Shown: positions 7,249-16,458, counted from the stretch's first letter. The stretch: DNA of 64,000 nt from [Scytonema hofmanni] UTEX 2349 (GCF_000582685.1 NZ_KK073768.1:318993-382992), one strand, 5' to 3'. Notes: generated by a model from the sequence alone, not told the origin. A program made the numbers and translations.

Positions 7249-8331
7249 CTACGCTATTGTTACATCTTTCGACAAATAAACATCCTGAATCGCGTGAAAC
7301 AACTTCACCCCTTCCTCAAAAGGACGTTGGAATGTCTTGCGTCCAGAAATTAAACCCGTACCACCGGCACGTTTATTAATTACAGCCGTGCGAATCGCCT
7401 CAGCAAAATCGCTTTTACCAGACGCACCACCAGAATTAATCAGTCCAGCACGTCCGCAGTAGCAATTTAATACCTGGTAACGAGTCAAATCTATAGGGTG
7501 GTCGGTTGTCAAGTCGGTGTAAACCTTTTCATTGGTTTTACCGTAACTTTCACCTGTGGCTTTAGCAACAGCACCGTAACCATCGTTAACTTCAGGTAAC
7601 TTTTGTTTGATGATGTCAGCTTCAATGGTGACACCCAAATGATTCGCTTGTCCTGTCAAGTCAGCCGCAAGATGATAATCTTTGTCTTGTTTAAAAGCGT
7701 TATTACGCAGATAACACCAAAGAATTGTTACCATCCCCAACTCGTGAGCGTGTTTAAATGCGTGGCTGACTTCTTGAATTTGTCTGGTAGAATGTTCTGA
7801 ACCAAAATAAATTGTCGCACCTACCGCAGCGGCGCCCAAATTCCAAGCTTGTTCGACATCACCAAACATAACTTGATCGAATTGATTGGGGAAAGTTAGC
7901 AATTCGTTGTGGTTGAGTTTGACGATAAAAGGAATTTTGTGAGCGTATTTGCGAGAAATGCTGCCCAATACTCCTAAAGTGGTAGCTACGGCATTGCATT
8001 CAGCAGCTAAAGCTAGCTTGATAATATTTTCCGAATCGAAGTAAATCGGATTAGGCGCAAAAGATGCGCCGGCAGAGTGTTCGATACCTTGGTCTACTGG
8101 TAAAATAGACAGATAACCGGTATTTCCTAAACGACCTGTAGAATATAATAGTTGCAGATTACGCAAAACTTGGGGATTGCGATCGCTATTTATCCAAACT
8201 CGATCTACAAAGTCCGGTCCTGGTAAATGCAATAAATCTGACGAAACCTTTGCCTTAAATGTCAGCAGGTTTTCTGCTTCTTTACCCAGCAACGATTCGA
8301 TAGAATTAGGCGCAGATAGCGTTGAAGTCAT
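7249..8331 (-). CDS. fbaB: Class I fructose-bisphosphate aldolase (DhnA/FbaB type)
   Basis: A 360-residue enzyme cleaving fructose 1,6-bisphosphate to dihydroxyacetone phosphate and glyceraldehyde 3-phosphate, or the reverse in the Calvin cycle and gluconeogenesis. It shows the class I bacterial/archaeal aldolase signatures: SILPVDQGIEHS near residue 76, FIVKLNHNELL (K as strand-end lysine), TILWCYLRNNAF, ADIIKQKLPEVN containing the Schiff-base lysine region, and NSGGASGKSDFAEAIRTAVINKRAGGTGLISGR phosphate-binding loops. Length matches the family (about 350). It is a single gene flanked by repeats. Cyanobacteria often carry this besides a class II enzyme; confidence in the family is high. Confidence 0.95.
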   Translation of the reverse strand: MTSTLSAPNSIESLLGKEAENLLTFKAKVSSDLLHLPGPDFVDRVWINSDRNPQVLRNLQLLYSTGRLGNTGYLSILPVDQGIEHSAGASFAPNPIYFDSENIIKLALAAECNAVATTLGVLGSISRKYAHKIPFIVKLNHNELLTFPNQFDQVMFGDVEQAWNLGAAAVGATIYFGSEHSTRQIQEVSHAFKHAHELGMVTILWCYLRNNAFKQDKDYHLAADLTGQANHLGVTIEADIIKQKLPEVNDGYGAVAKATGESYGKTNEKVYTDLTTDHPIDLTRYQVLNCYCGRAGLINSGGASGKSDFAEAIRTAVINKRAGGTGLISGRKTFQRPFEEGVKLFHAIQDVYLSKDVTIA

Positions 8332-8695
8332 AGTTATGCTGTAAAAACTTCTGTTTTTATGGTCGCTGTGTTTCAGCCGAAGGTGTGTCTGTCTGAAGAC
8401 AGAGTATAATTATTTGGACTTTGATGCAACGCCAGTAATCACAAAGAAAAGGGTGTAGGGTATGGGGTGTGGGGTGTAGGGTATAGAAATAAAAAAATGC
8501 GCGTTCTGGATCTGTTCGCGGAGCGTCTCGTAGAGAAGCCCAGTAAAAAAAAAGATGTATTTCGAGATGCCCAGCGCAAGAAATACAGCGTCAATACTTC
8601 AAGTAAATCGTTTTTAAACGTGGGGTGCGATTCGTTCACTCAGCCATACCCTACACTCTGTGAATACTTTGCAAAAGTTAAATACAGGAGGTTTG
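8332..8695. other. Intergenic region between divergent aldolase and rfbB genes
   Basis: The two genes are transcribed away from each other, so both promoters must lie here. It contains a GGGTGTAGGGTATGGGGTGT short tandem repeat at 8451-8486, and a dispersed GCGGAGCGTCTCGTAGAGAAG repeat near 8518-8539, a type that recurs at 18690-18722. An AGGAGG ribosome binding site at 8686-8691 belongs to rfbB. Confidence 0.5.
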
Positions 8696-9778
8696 ATGAG
8701 TCGTAAGTTATTGGTGACAGGTGGTGCTGGATTTATTGGCTCGAATTTTGTCCATCACTGGTGTAAAAATTATCCAGATGATCGAGTGGTGGTGCTAGAT
8801 GCACTAACTTACGCAGGAAATCGTGGTAATTTAACTTCATTGGAGGACAAAGAGAACTTTCGCTTTGTGGAAGGGGATATATGCGATCGCACTCTAGTTG
8901 ACAAATTACTCCAAACCGAAAATATCGACATAATAGCCCATTTTGCCGCCGAGTCTCACGTTGACCGCTCAATTCTCGGTCCCGGTGCCTTTGTGCAAAC
9001 TAATGTAGTGGGAACTTTCACTTTACTAGAAGCCTTTCGTCAACATTGGCAAACAAACGAAAAGCCTTCTACCTATCGTTTCTTACACGTTTCCACAGAT
9101 GAGGTTTATGGAAGTTTAGCACCAAATGACCCAGCTTTTTGCGAAACTACACCTTATGCTCCCAATAGTCCCTATTCAGCTTCTAAAGCTGGCAGCGATC
9201 ACTTAGTTCGAGCATATTACCATACTTACGGACTTCCAACAATCATTACCAATTGTTCCAATAATTACGGTTCCTATCAGTTTCCAGAAAAGTTAATTCC
9301 TCTCATGTGCATCAACATTCTGATGGGTAAAGCTTTACCAGTTTACGGTGATGGTAAAAACGTGCGAGATTGGCTTTATGTCAACGACCATTGTAGTGCA
9401 ATAGAAGTAGTGATTCAGCGCGGCACACCAGGAGAAACTTATAATATCGGTGGCAATAACGAAGTCGAAAATATCAACCTTGTGCAGATGCTATGTCAAT
9501 TAATGGATGAATTAGCACCTAATTTGCCGATGCATCCTTCCCAAAAGTTAATTACTTTTGTTAAAGATAGATTGGGACATGACCGAAGATATGCAATTAA
9601 TAGTAATAAACTGCAAACTGAATTAGGGTGGACACCATCAGTAACAGTAGAACAAGGTTTACGTCTGACCGTTGAATGGTATCTCACTCACCGCGATTGG
9701 TGGGAACCACTTCTATCAGAAGAATATCAAACTTATTACCGCAAAAATTATCAAAATTTGCAAATTGACAAAATCTAA
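8696..9778 (+). CDS. rfbB: dTDP-glucose 4,6-dehydratase
   Basis: A 360-residue short-chain dehydrogenase/reductase of the extended type. It converts dTDP-glucose to dTDP-4-keto-6-deoxyglucose, the branch-point step to dTDP-rhamnose and other deoxysugars of surface polysaccharides. Visible motifs: NAD-binding TGGAGFIGSNF at the N terminus, DALTYAGNRGNL (dTDP-sugar specificity), HFAAESHVDRSI, STDEVYGSL and the catalytic YSASKAGSDH (Tyr-x3-Lys). The start is set at the ATG of MSRKLLVTGG because AGGAGG lies at 8686-8691; an upstream GTG at 8660 would add 12 residues not typical of the family. The sugar product may feed the glycosyltransferase cluster at the far end of the window, but this is inference. 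Confidence 0.95.
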   Translation: MSRKLLVTGGAGFIGSNFVHHWCKNYPDDRVVVLDALTYAGNRGNLTSLEDKENFRFVEGDICDRTLVDKLLQTENIDIIAHFAAESHVDRSILGPGAFVQTNVVGTFTLLEAFRQHWQTNEKPSTYRFLHVSTDEVYGSLAPNDPAFCETTPYAPNSPYSASKAGSDHLVRAYYHTYGLPTIITNCSNNYGSYQFPEKLIPLMCINILMGKALPVYGDGKNVRDWLYVNDHCSAIEVVIQRGTPGETYNIGGNNEVENINLVQMLCQLMDELAPNLPMHPSQKLITFVKDRLGHDRRYAINSNKLQTELGWTPSVTVEQGLRLTVEWYLTHRDWWEPLLSEEYQTYYRKNYQNLQIDKI

Positions 9779-9992
9779 ATATCGAGATTGCGCTATTTGC
9801 CAAATTTACAACAATAATCTGCTCAAATTGAATAAAATTAAATGCCTTCTCACTATGTGCGATCGCCACCAGGTCTGCTTACCCGAAATATTTCCACATC
9901 GAAACATTTAAAATCAATTTTCTACCTTTCCCCATATTAAAAATCTCTTTACCTTTCACCTTTTCCCCTCGGAGGTAATAGCTATAATAAAA

Positions 9993-10286
9993 ATGATGAA
10001 TGAACTTAATAATATGACTAATTCCCCTTTAACTACTTTCTTTTTGATATTGGGAATAGTTTTCCTGACAATTTCTGTTATTGGACAATCAAAATTGTTT
10101 TTTGCTGAAATTAATCCTGGCTGTTTTGGTCGATTTTTAGCTTTAATTATTGGTGTGTTCAGCTTAATGTGTGCTGTTTTTATCGGAGTATTTCCCCTGG
10201 AAACTGTTGATTTAGTCAAAAATTATTTAGCACAGCAGCTTCAACAAAATATAAGCTCCATTAACCAACTTTTACTTGGGTCATAA
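9993..10286 (+). CDS. Small membrane protein of unknown function
   Basis: A 97-residue protein with two hydrophobic segments (about residues 15-32 and 46-70) and a polar C-terminal tail, consistent with a two-span inner-membrane protein. No motif recognised. Start could be at 9993, 9996 or 10014 (all ATG in frame); none has a clear Shine-Dalgarno sequence, although GGAGG occurs at about 9971-9975. It is transcribed in the same direction as rfbB but separated by 214 bp. Moderate confidence that it is a real gene. Confidence 0.5.
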   Translation: MMNELNNMTNSPLTTFFLILGIVFLTISVIGQSKLFFAEINPGCFGRFLALIIGVFSLMCAVFIGVFPLETVDLVKNYLAQQLQQNISSINQLLLGS

Positions 10287-10321
10287 CCAACCCAATGTGA
10301 AAGTTTAATAATATATTAATT

Positions 10322-10471
10322 GGGGTGCGTTAGCAAAACACAACGCACCCCTTAACTGAAGACTTATATAACTATAGGACTAGAAAAGATACGTAGGGTG
10401 CGTTAGCGACAGCGTAACGCACCATTCTTAAGGCTTTGGTGCGTTACGGCTTACGCCTAACACACCCTACA
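10322..10471. repeat. GGTGCGTTA palindromic repeats
   Basis: Two related hairpin repeats: GGGGTGCGTT at 10322-10331 pairs with AACGCACCCC at 10342-10351, and GTAGGGTGCGTTA...TAACGCACC at about 10393-10424 is followed by an inverted relative ending CACACCCTAC near 10470. This is a dispersed cyanobacterial repeat type. It lies downstream of two convergent genes, where it could also terminate transcription, but no T-run follows. Confidence 0.7.
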
Positions 10472-10514
10472 AATACTTAGATTTTTTCAAAAATCAAATA
10501 TGATTCCTATAGTA

Positions 10515-11051
10515 TTAGTAATAAGCACCTATGAGGCTGTAAGTTAGAGCCGCTAAGACGAACAAATTCACAATAATGTAAATCAAATCACGTCGGCGAA
10601 CAAAAGCAAAAAGGGAAACTATCACACGAACTATGGGAATCGCAATTAATAGCAGCAGTCCAAGTTGAATAATCCCACGACTGCTACCTGAAAAAGCAGC
10701 TTCTACCACACCTCTAGGAGAGCAAAATTCAGGTGGGGTTCCGCTAAAAAACTGATATCCAGCAGGTTCAGCACCGTGGCGAATTAAATATAGAATACCG
10801 CCTAGTAAAACTACAGCGCTAGCAATGAGAACACCATATTTGAGAAGATTGCTAAGTAGATTTTCTAGTTGCTGCTCACTTGATGTTTTCGTGATGCTAT
10901 TACTATCAATATCACGAGTTATTTTGTTAGCGCGTTCTGTTAACTCTTGAATATCAGAATCTGGTTCTGAATGCAAAGGTAGTGCAACTACTTCAACCTT
11001 TGACTGCACCGATGATTTCCATTCCCAGCCCGACGAATTAAATTTATACAT
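10515..11051 (-). CDS. DUF1634 membrane protein, partner of TauE/SafE permease
   Basis: A 178-residue protein with a soluble, acidic N-terminal region (residues 1-65) and three hydrophobic segments: LLKYGVLIASAVVLLGGILYLI, GIIQLGLLLLIAIPIVRVIVSLFAFV and DLIYIIVNLFVLAALTYSLIGAYY. The membrane part matches the DUF1634 family, known to occur next to TauE/SafE anion permeases. It directly follows such a permease gene (1-bp spacing), so the two are almost certainly one transcription unit. Function is unassigned; a regulatory or structural subunit of the transporter is a reasonable inference. Confidence 0.85.
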   Translation of the reverse strand: MYKFNSSGWEWKSSVQSKVEVVALPLHSEPDSDIQELTERANKITRDIDSNSITKTSSEQQLENLLSNLLKYGVLIASAVVLLGGILYLIRHGAEPAGYQFFSGTPPEFCSPRGVVEAAFSGSSRGIIQLGLLLLIAIPIVRVIVSLFAFVRRRDLIYIIVNLFVLAALTYSLIGAYY

Positions 11052-11052
11052 T

Positions 11053-11889
11053 TTACAGCCCCCCTAATAGACTGTTGTAGACCATCTTCAAAGCCATTAC
11101 CACCAGCACAAGGCTGAAGATAATTCGCAAAATCTGCGTTTTAGCACCTATTAGAACTTTTGCACCTAAAAAAGCACCAGGTAGTACCCCCAACATCACT
11201 GGCATTGACAATCCTGGATCGATGTAACCCCGTGCTAAGTAAACCCCTGCTGATGCAGCTGCTGTCACACCAATCATGAAATTGCTGGTAGTGGTGGAAA
11301 CTTTGAAGGGTAGACGCATAGCTTGATCCATCGCTAATACTTTGAATCCTCCCGAACCAATGCCAAGTAAACCAGAAAGCACTCCAGCTACTAACATGAT
11401 GCTAAACCCCGCTGGCACAGATTGAACTTGATAAGACATCAATCCATCAGGAGTTGGGTAAGTACCATTGAGATTCAGATGGTTTGCCAGAAAGTCAGTT
11501 GACTCAGTTTCGAGATTTTCTGGTCTAGGTTGTTGTGAAAGGTATGCTGAATAAATTAAAACGATCGCCAGCACAATGGTCAGCGCTTTGACAGAAATAA
11601 AACTAGCAATTAAAGCCCCAACTATCGCACCAATTGTTGTTGCTACCTCCAGAAACATACCCAAGCGCAAATTAGTGTAGCCTTTTTTTATATAAGTACA
11701 TGCAGCACCGGAAGAAGTCGCAATTACAGACACCAGTGAAGCACCAACGGCATAGCGGATATCAACGCCAAACATTGAAGTTAATAAAGGAACAATTACT
11801 ACTCCACCCCCTAACCCAGTCAGCGCACCCAGAAAACCAGCGCTAAATGACCCTATCCAAACTAGTAAAGAAAATTCTAGGATATTCAA
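11053..11889 (-). CDS. TauE/SafE family permease
   Basis: A 278-residue integral membrane protein of the TauE/SafE (DUF81) family. Two related halves are visible: GALTGLGGGVVIVPLLTSMFGVDIRYAVGASLVSVIATSSGAA in the first, and GLLGIGSGGFKVLAMDQAMRLPFKVSTTTSNFMIGVTAAASAGVYLARGYI in the second. The glycine-rich loops are the family hallmark. Members export or import sulfonates, sulfite or related organosulfur or carboxylate anions. It forms a two-gene unit with the downstream DUF1634 gene. Substrate is unknown; a sulfur-metabolism gene cluster lies about 8 kb away. Confidence 0.92.
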   Translation of the reverse strand: MNILEFSLLVWIGSFSAGFLGALTGLGGGVVIVPLLTSMFGVDIRYAVGASLVSVIATSSGAACTYIKKGYTNLRLGMFLEVATTIGAIVGALIASFISVKALTIVLAIVLIYSAYLSQQPRPENLETESTDFLANHLNLNGTYPTPDGLMSYQVQSVPAGFSIMLVAGVLSGLLGIGSGGFKVLAMDQAMRLPFKVSTTTSNFMIGVTAAASAGVYLARGYIDPGLSMPVMLGVLPGAFLGAKVLIGAKTQILRIIFSLVLVVMALKMVYNSLLGGL

Positions 11890-12051
11890 ATTTTATTTTC
11901 CTCTGTTTTAAAATGTATATAACAAGACCGAAATAGTTTTTTATGCTTTATTTAAATTTAAATGGCAGGGGGTGAAGACAAAGTATTATTGGACACAAAA
12001 AATGATTGTTTGTCACTTTCTGCACCAGCCGATGATTTTTGTGGGCAATGG

Positions 12052-12702
12052 TCACAAAGAAAGCGAGATTTCGCTATTAAATAAGTTTAGTAGAGTCAAC
12101 GTACCACTATCTACCATAATAAAAGCACCTAATCCGATTAGGACAAAAGGCATAAACTTATTGCCGTAGCGAGTTAGAACATCTGCGATCGCTTTGTTGT
12201 GGGTTAACTTATGTGCGGCATAACACAACACTCCTACCAACAGAAAAAATACGCCTAGAATTACCAGCAGACTTTCCCAGCTACTGCTAGCAAACAAAGG
12301 CAGATAGATACTAATGTTGTCAGTACCATTAGCAACCGTGATCCCTGCCACACTGTAAACTTGCAGATTGATTAACTTGCCAAGAAACGAGTTGTTATGC
12401 GCTGTTTCTCCCTCCTCTTCCTCCGCTGCTTCAAAATTAAGCAAGCATTTGATACCGATTAATATCGGCAGTAAGCCAAATAGTCCAATCAAAGGACGCG
12501 GTATGATTAAACCGCCAAAGAAACCGGGAATACTAAGCATTATTAGTGTTGCAAAGCCTATATATTGACCTGCAACGATATGCCAGCGACGGAATGTAGC
12601 ATTCACTTGTGAAAAAAACAGCGTTAGGAGAAGCATATCATCAATGTTGGTAGCACTGAAGGCTGTTACCCCTGTGAAGAGTGCAGTAACTAACTCGTTC
12701 AT
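12052..12702 (-). CDS. CadD-family transporter, paralogue 1
   Basis: A 216-residue membrane protein of the cadmium-resistance transporter (CadD) family, with about six hydrophobic segments. Hallmarks: TGVTAFSATNIDDMLLLTLFFSQVN at the N terminus with the acidic DD pair in a membrane segment, PGFFGGLI, and TVANGTDNISIYLPLFA in the second half, a repeat of the first half (N-G-x-D-N). An acidic cytoplasmic linker (AAEEEEGE) connects the halves. The start is placed at MNELV, shared with paralogue 4; an upstream ATG at 12747 lies in a non-conserved extension. Cadmium or another cation or amine may be the true substrate. Confidence 0.9.
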   Translation of the reverse strand: MNELVTALFTGVTAFSATNIDDMLLLTLFFSQVNATFRRWHIVAGQYIGFATLIMLSIPGFFGGLIIPRPLIGLFGLLPILIGIKCLLNFEAAEEEEGETAHNNSFLGKLINLQVYSVAGITVANGTDNISIYLPLFASSSWESLLVILGVFFLLVGVLCYAAHKLTHNKAIADVLTRYGNKFMPFVLIGLGAFIMVDSGTLTLLNLFNSEISLSL

Positions 12703-12734
12703 ATTAATTTTTGATGCGTGAATTTTACGGAAAT

Positions 12735-12829
12735 AGGACTTACGCACTCAGCCTTTGAAAAAACAAGACTTTGAGATTGCAACCGAAGCGTCGATTGGGA
12801 CGGAAATACGTAGTCCATGCGTAAGTCCT
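12735..12829. repeat. MITE-like repeat with AGGACTTACGCA termini, copy A
   Basis: A 95-bp element bounded by the perfect 12-bp inverted repeats AGGACTTACGCA (12735-12746) and TGCGTAAGTCCT (12818-12829). The interior matches the copy at 48363-48454 in opposite orientation. No coding capacity. Confidence 0.85.
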
Positions 12830-12972
12830 AGGAAAGTCTCAACGTCGGCTTTAAGAGCGCTCAGAACATTTCAAGATGGATGCGTGGATGTGGGAAGTCA
12901 AAAGTCAAGAACTATTTTGAATGCGTGAATTTTGAATTGGTGTGTAAAGGACTTCCCTAAAAGTTGAAAATT

Positions 12973-13632
12973 TTACATTCCAAAACCAGGCAAAAGTTGG
13001 TACGTTCCACTTTTAATTAGGATGGAAAGTCCCAAGTAGATTAATACAAACGGAAAAATTTTCCGACCATAGCGAGCTAGAAGGGGAGTCATGAGCGGAT
13101 TACGAGTCATGTGGTAAGAGAGGAAGCACCACAGTCCAATAGTCAAATAGCAAACACACACAATGATCCCCAAACTATGGAGATTGCTACTAGCAAACAA
13201 CGGTACGTAGATTCCAATGTTGTTTGCTCCATTTGCAATGGTGACAGCGGAAACGCGGTAGGTTTGGCGATCGCGTATAGTTGCCCATAGTGATTGATTA
13301 CGGTGCTGAAGTTTATCAGAAGAATTTAAAACTGACACAGTTTGCACCGATCCCTCTTCTTCTCGACTCATTAAATTACTGATCCCAATCGCGATGGGAA
13401 GCAAACCTAGCAATCCAATCCAGGCATCTGGAACAATTAAACCCCCAAAGAAACCAGGGAGACTCGCAAAAACTAATGCAGTGAATCCAAGAAATTCACC
13501 GAGAACAATATGCTTGGGACGAAAGGTGCGATTGACTTTTCCGAAAAAGGCAGTCAAGTATAAATTGTCATCAAAAGTTGTTGCAAAAGCCGCAGAAATC
13601 CCAATAAATAATGTACTAATTAGCCAACTCAT
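12973..13632 (-). CDS. CadD-family transporter, paralogue 2
   Basis: A 219-residue relative of paralogue 1, with the same two-half architecture: ISAAFATTFDDNLYLTAFFGKVN, LPGFFGGLIVPDAWIGLLGLLPIAIG, and TIANGANNIGIYVPLFASSN. It is the most divergent of the four copies. The first acidic pair is kept (FDDN), but the second-half motif reads NGANN instead of NGxDN, so one membrane acidic residue is missing. This suggests changed substrate or coupling. It lies upstream of paralogue 1 on the same strand, but 270 bp with a MITE separate them. Confidence 0.88.
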   Translation of the reverse strand: MSWLISTLFIGISAAFATTFDDNLYLTAFFGKVNRTFRPKHIVLGEFLGFTALVFASLPGFFGGLIVPDAWIGLLGLLPIAIGISNLMSREEEGSVQTVSVLNSSDKLQHRNQSLWATIRDRQTYRVSAVTIANGANNIGIYVPLFASSNLHSLGIIVCVCYLTIGLWCFLSYHMTRNPLMTPLLARYGRKIFPFVLIYLGLSILIKSGTYQLLPGFGM

Positions 13633-13695
13633 GATGGTTACTTACAATGATTAAATGCTGTTTTTCCTAATTTTCTCTGCTTCTCAATGTGAGGA

Positions 13696-13806
13696 TCAAT
13701 CAGAAGCGGTGCGACTGGCAAATTGGTTGATGTTCATACTGACAAAAACTAGCCCAATTAAACCAATCAGAAAACTTAGCCAGATCCCTTTGACAAATAT
13801 AGCCAA
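13696..13806 (-). CDS. Possible very short membrane peptide or gene remnant
   Basis: An open frame of 36 codons from a TTG start encodes one strongly hydrophobic segment (GIWLSFLIGLIGLVFVSMNI) flanked by basic residues and a polar tail ending RTASD. It lies directly upstream of, and on the same strand as, CadD paralogue 2. There is no clear ribosome binding site. It may be a small membrane protein, the degraded C terminus of a lost gene, or chance. Confidence 0.2.
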   Translation of the reverse strand: MAIFVKGIWLSFLIGLIGLVFVSMNINQFASRTASD

Positions 13807-14180
13807 CGATTAAGCCGATATTTGATGCTCTTGTTTTTCGTAATTGTAATAACAGGGAAAGGTTCAACTAGAACTTCTGGTAAATATTGGTCATTCGGCT
13901 TAAAGCCGTGTGTACTAGGTAGATGCAATTTGATTTTCCTTTTACAAAAAATGTAGTGAAAAATGACGCATGTATTGATTGTGTTACATGCAATTCATAG
14001 ATAGATCCAAGGCAGAAACTTTCTTCTATTCAATTTCTGACTTTTACTTGGATTTATTATAAATCTATCTAAAGAATCATTTTTCTCATTATTTCTATTT
14101 ATCAAGACAGATTCATCCTACATGATATGTTTTTTATAATCAAGTATTGGTAAAAAAAATTTAGTTTTTTCCAAATATAT

Positions 14181-14266
14181 AGTTAATCTACCCAAGTTAC
14201 ATCGGAATACTGACTATTAAATAATAGTTAATCCCCCCAAGTTACATCGGAATACTGACTATTAAA
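14181..14266. repeat. Direct repeat of about 41 bp, two copies
   Basis: The sequence AGTTAATC[TA/CC]CCCAAGTTACATC and its continuation to GACTATTAAA occurs at 14181 and again at 14226, period 45 bp, with two mismatches. No coding capacity. Confidence 0.85.
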
Positions 14267-14610
14267 TTGAGTCAAGTTTCAATAGTTATTTATTCTTGAA
14301 AGCAGTAGCAAATACTACTTTTGTAAAAATATGATTTAGGTAGTGCAAACTCATGCCATCGCCTGGATTGATTATATAGAAGCTATTTGAGCTAATAAGA
14401 ATAACATTAATAGAACAGTATAAAAGGAAAATTTTGATTTTGTTTGTGCGAAACTTGCAAAAATAAAGCTCAAATGGTAAGGTGAAACATGAATTGTTAA
14501 GTAGCAAAAAAGCATTCTTGACAAAAATTCGGTTTTGATAGCCTCCATGATGTCGAGAATTATGTAGGACATTTAAAAGCTGTAATTTATAGAATTAGGG
14601 GCAAAGAATC

Positions 14611-15264
14611 ATGAAAAATTTCAAATACATTTTGATTGTGGTGCTAGTTTTAGTAAATCTAATGTTTGCTCCACCATCATTAGCAGATGCGCCAAAATTT
14701 ACCAAAAATCCTGACTACATCGCACTAACTAAAGAGATTAGTCAGTTGCAGACTCTTAAAGAAGCACATGCGGCTGTAGAAGGTTTCACAACTGAGGAAA
14801 TTGATCAGAAAATCAATGAGTTAGAATTTCAAAAATATGCCTTTGAGTCAGGCATTAACTGGGGGCAATGTCGTAATGAGACAGGAAAAACTTTAGCTAT
14901 TTATGGACCAGAACCAAATCTGGACGAAGATGAATACTCCTCCGGAGCTTCACTGTATTTTTTAGCTGATGGTAAGACAACAAAAGATAAATGGGATTGC
15001 AAAGGAGTTTTTCTCCCCAGCGATATCAAAGCTGTTGCCCTCATTCCTGGTGGACAAAATCAAGACTTGATTGGTGGTGTTGTCGTCAAAGTTCCCAATG
15101 GAACTAACTTAGTATTGAAGACAAATGTAGATACCGGGGCAATTGAATTCAATCAAGCTGGTACTCAAGTATTGAAACCAGGTGAAGTAAACTGGTTTAT
15201 CCCGAATGTGTCGCAAGCGATCGTAGATACACGAATCACCAATGCACCTACTAATAAGGGATAG
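14611..15264 (+). CDS. Secreted protein of unknown function
   Basis: A 217-residue exported protein: n-region MKNFK, hydrophobic core YILIVVLVLVNLMFA and likely cleavage at SLADA. The mature domain begins with a helical heptad-like segment (ALTKEISQLQTLKEAHAAVEGF...IDQKINELEFQKYAFES). A region with two cysteines follows (WGQCRNETGKTLAIYG and WDCKGVFLPSD), likely forming a disulfide, then a beta-rich C-terminal part. I do not recognise the family. It is a single gene between CadD paralogue 2 and a PAP2 phosphatase. A GGGG-containing stretch upstream of the ATG may serve as ribosome binding site. Confidence 0.75.
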   Translation: MKNFKYILIVVLVLVNLMFAPPSLADAPKFTKNPDYIALTKEISQLQTLKEAHAAVEGFTTEEIDQKINELEFQKYAFESGINWGQCRNETGKTLAIYGPEPNLDEDEYSSGASLYFLADGKTTKDKWDCKGVFLPSDIKAVALIPGGQNQDLIGGVVVKVPNGTNLVLKTNVDTGAIEFNQAGTQVLKPGEVNWFIPNVSQAIVDTRITNAPTNKG

Positions 15265-15696
15265 TGGTTAGTGGTTAGTGGGCATGGGGCATAGGGCATG
15301 GAAAGAATTGTATTTATTCACCGGGAAAGGCAGAGGGCAGAAGGCAGGAGGCAGAAGGAATGTATAAGTGTCCTCTGCCCACGACTGAAAGGAGTAAGGG
15401 TCTGAAGCCCCTCCCAAATGCAACGATATTGGGAGCCTCCAATTGGGAGGGGTCACAATCCCCTCCCAATTGGTTCCTTCTGCCCTCAGCACGAATGCCT
15501 TCTGCCTTCTTGAAGCACTTGCTTTATTGAACTTCTTTAATTCTCACTGCGAGCGTGCCCATTGCTCCATGCCCAACAACCAAAAACTCAGGACTTACGC
15601 AAAAACTCTCTCAAACTCTTATTCCTCTGTGTTCTCTGCGTCCTCTGCGGTTCGTTTTTTGGTCATCTTGCGTAAGTCCTACAACTATCGAAATCG
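15265..15696. repeat. Intergenic repeat cluster
   Basis: No gene seen. It contains GGCATAGGGCATGG short tandem repeats at 15280-15300, GCAGAAGGCAGGAGGCAGAAGG repeats around 15336-15358 and a palindromic cluster of GGGAGGGG/CCCCTCCC at 15408-15470. A MITE-like element is at 15590-15680 (listed separately). Confidence 0.6.
15590..15680. repeat. MITE-like repeat with AGGACTTACGCA termini, copy B
   Basis: A 91-bp element with the same 12-bp terminal inverted repeats as the copies at 12735 and 48363. Its interior is different: TCCTCTGTGTTCTCTGCGTC and a TTTTTTGG run. Sharing of ends but not interior is typical of non-autonomous elements mobilised by one transposase. Confidence 0.85.
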
Positions 15697-16458
15697 CTAT
15701 AACTGTGTTTCTTCCGGAAGTAATGATGTTTCCTGTACTGTTGGTTTGTTCACATCGGTTGCTTTAGTCAAATGTGGTTTGATAATCAGATTTACCCCAA
15801 TTGCCCAGGCTAATGCAACCATCCATCCTGCAAGAATATCACTAGGAAAGTGAACGCCAAGGTAAAGTCGCGTCCAGCCGATCGCAACAACGAATAAACT
15901 ACCGAAAATCAAAACTAACCAGCGCAACTGGCTATTCCAAGCCAAAACTACCAAAACTGCTATTAGTGTCATACTCGTCATCGCATGACCACTAGGAAAA
16001 GCATAACTGAGTTCATGAACGCTTGACTGCCACAAGTCAGGACGGACTCTATGCATGAATTCCTTAACTGTGCGGTTGATGAACGCGCTTCCTAATACGG
16101 TGGTGAGTACATAAGCTAGCGATCGCCAACGCTTCAATAACAATAACACCAGTGCGATCGCACTAAAAATCGGTATTGCAGTCCAAAACGACCCAAACTT
16201 AGTTAGTGACAGTGCAAAAATATCTAACTGGGGCTGTGCTGTTTTGTGAATTGCCATCAATATCGGCACATCCCACGGAAACCCACCTTCATGTTGCCAT
16301 ACTTGTAAGGCAAGTAACCCAAAGATTTGCAAAGGTAAATAAATCCCGATAAATAAAATTAGCAAAGAACGCCAACGAGCAATCAACAGTTTTTTGATAA
16401 AGCTCAAAGGCGATTTTTGTTGTTGGCGATCGCTTTTGACGTCTTCTAATTTTTCCAT
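15697..16458 (-). CDS. PAP2-family membrane phosphatase
   Basis: A 253-residue membrane protein with about six hydrophobic segments and the complete PAP2 signature: KEFMHRVRP (K-x6-RP), PSGH in AFPSGHAMTS, and TRLYLGVHFPSD (xR-x5-H-x3-D). The family dephosphorylates phosphatidic acid, diacylglycerol pyrophosphate or undecaprenyl diphosphate at the membrane. Recycling of the polyprenyl carrier for polysaccharide or peptidoglycan synthesis is a plausible role. It starts at an ATG following a hydrophilic N-terminal stretch of about 28 residues. A palindromic ACTAGG/CCTAGT sequence lies upstream at 16632-16648. Confidence 0.93.
   Translation of the reverse strand: MEKLEDVKSDRQQQKSPLSFIKKLLIARWRSLLILFIGIYLPLQIFGLLALQVWQHEGGFPWDVPILMAIHKTAQPQLDIFALSLTKFGSFWTAIPIFSAIALVLLLLKRWRSLAYVLTTVLGSAFINRTVKEFMHRVRPDLWQSSVHELSYAFPSGHAMTSMTLIAVLVVLAWNSQLRWLVLIFGSLFVVAIGWTRLYLGVHFPSDILAGWMVALAWAIGVNLIIKPHLTKATDVNKPTVQETSLLPEETQL

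Larger units (their letters stand above)
13633..14610. other. Long intergenic region with a direct repeat
   Basis: Mostly AT-rich non-coding DNA. One short minus-strand open frame with a hydrophobic segment lies at 13696-13806 (listed separately). A GGCTTAAAGCC hairpin occurs near 13898-13908. Two copies of a roughly 41-bp sequence lie at 14181-14221 and 14226-14266. Small open frames at 14286-14572 lack start context and conserved composition. The promoter of the secreted protein gene at 14611 is presumably in the last 100 bp. Confidence 0.5.

Noticed and set aside
9672..9911. Frames around the end of rfbB
   Set aside because: They overlap the clear rfbB coding end and have low-complexity Asn/Lys/Ile composition.
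14286..14572. Two minus-strand hydrophobic frames upstream of the secreted protein gene
   Set aside because: They overlap each other in different frames, lack ribosome binding sites and reflect AT-rich DNA.
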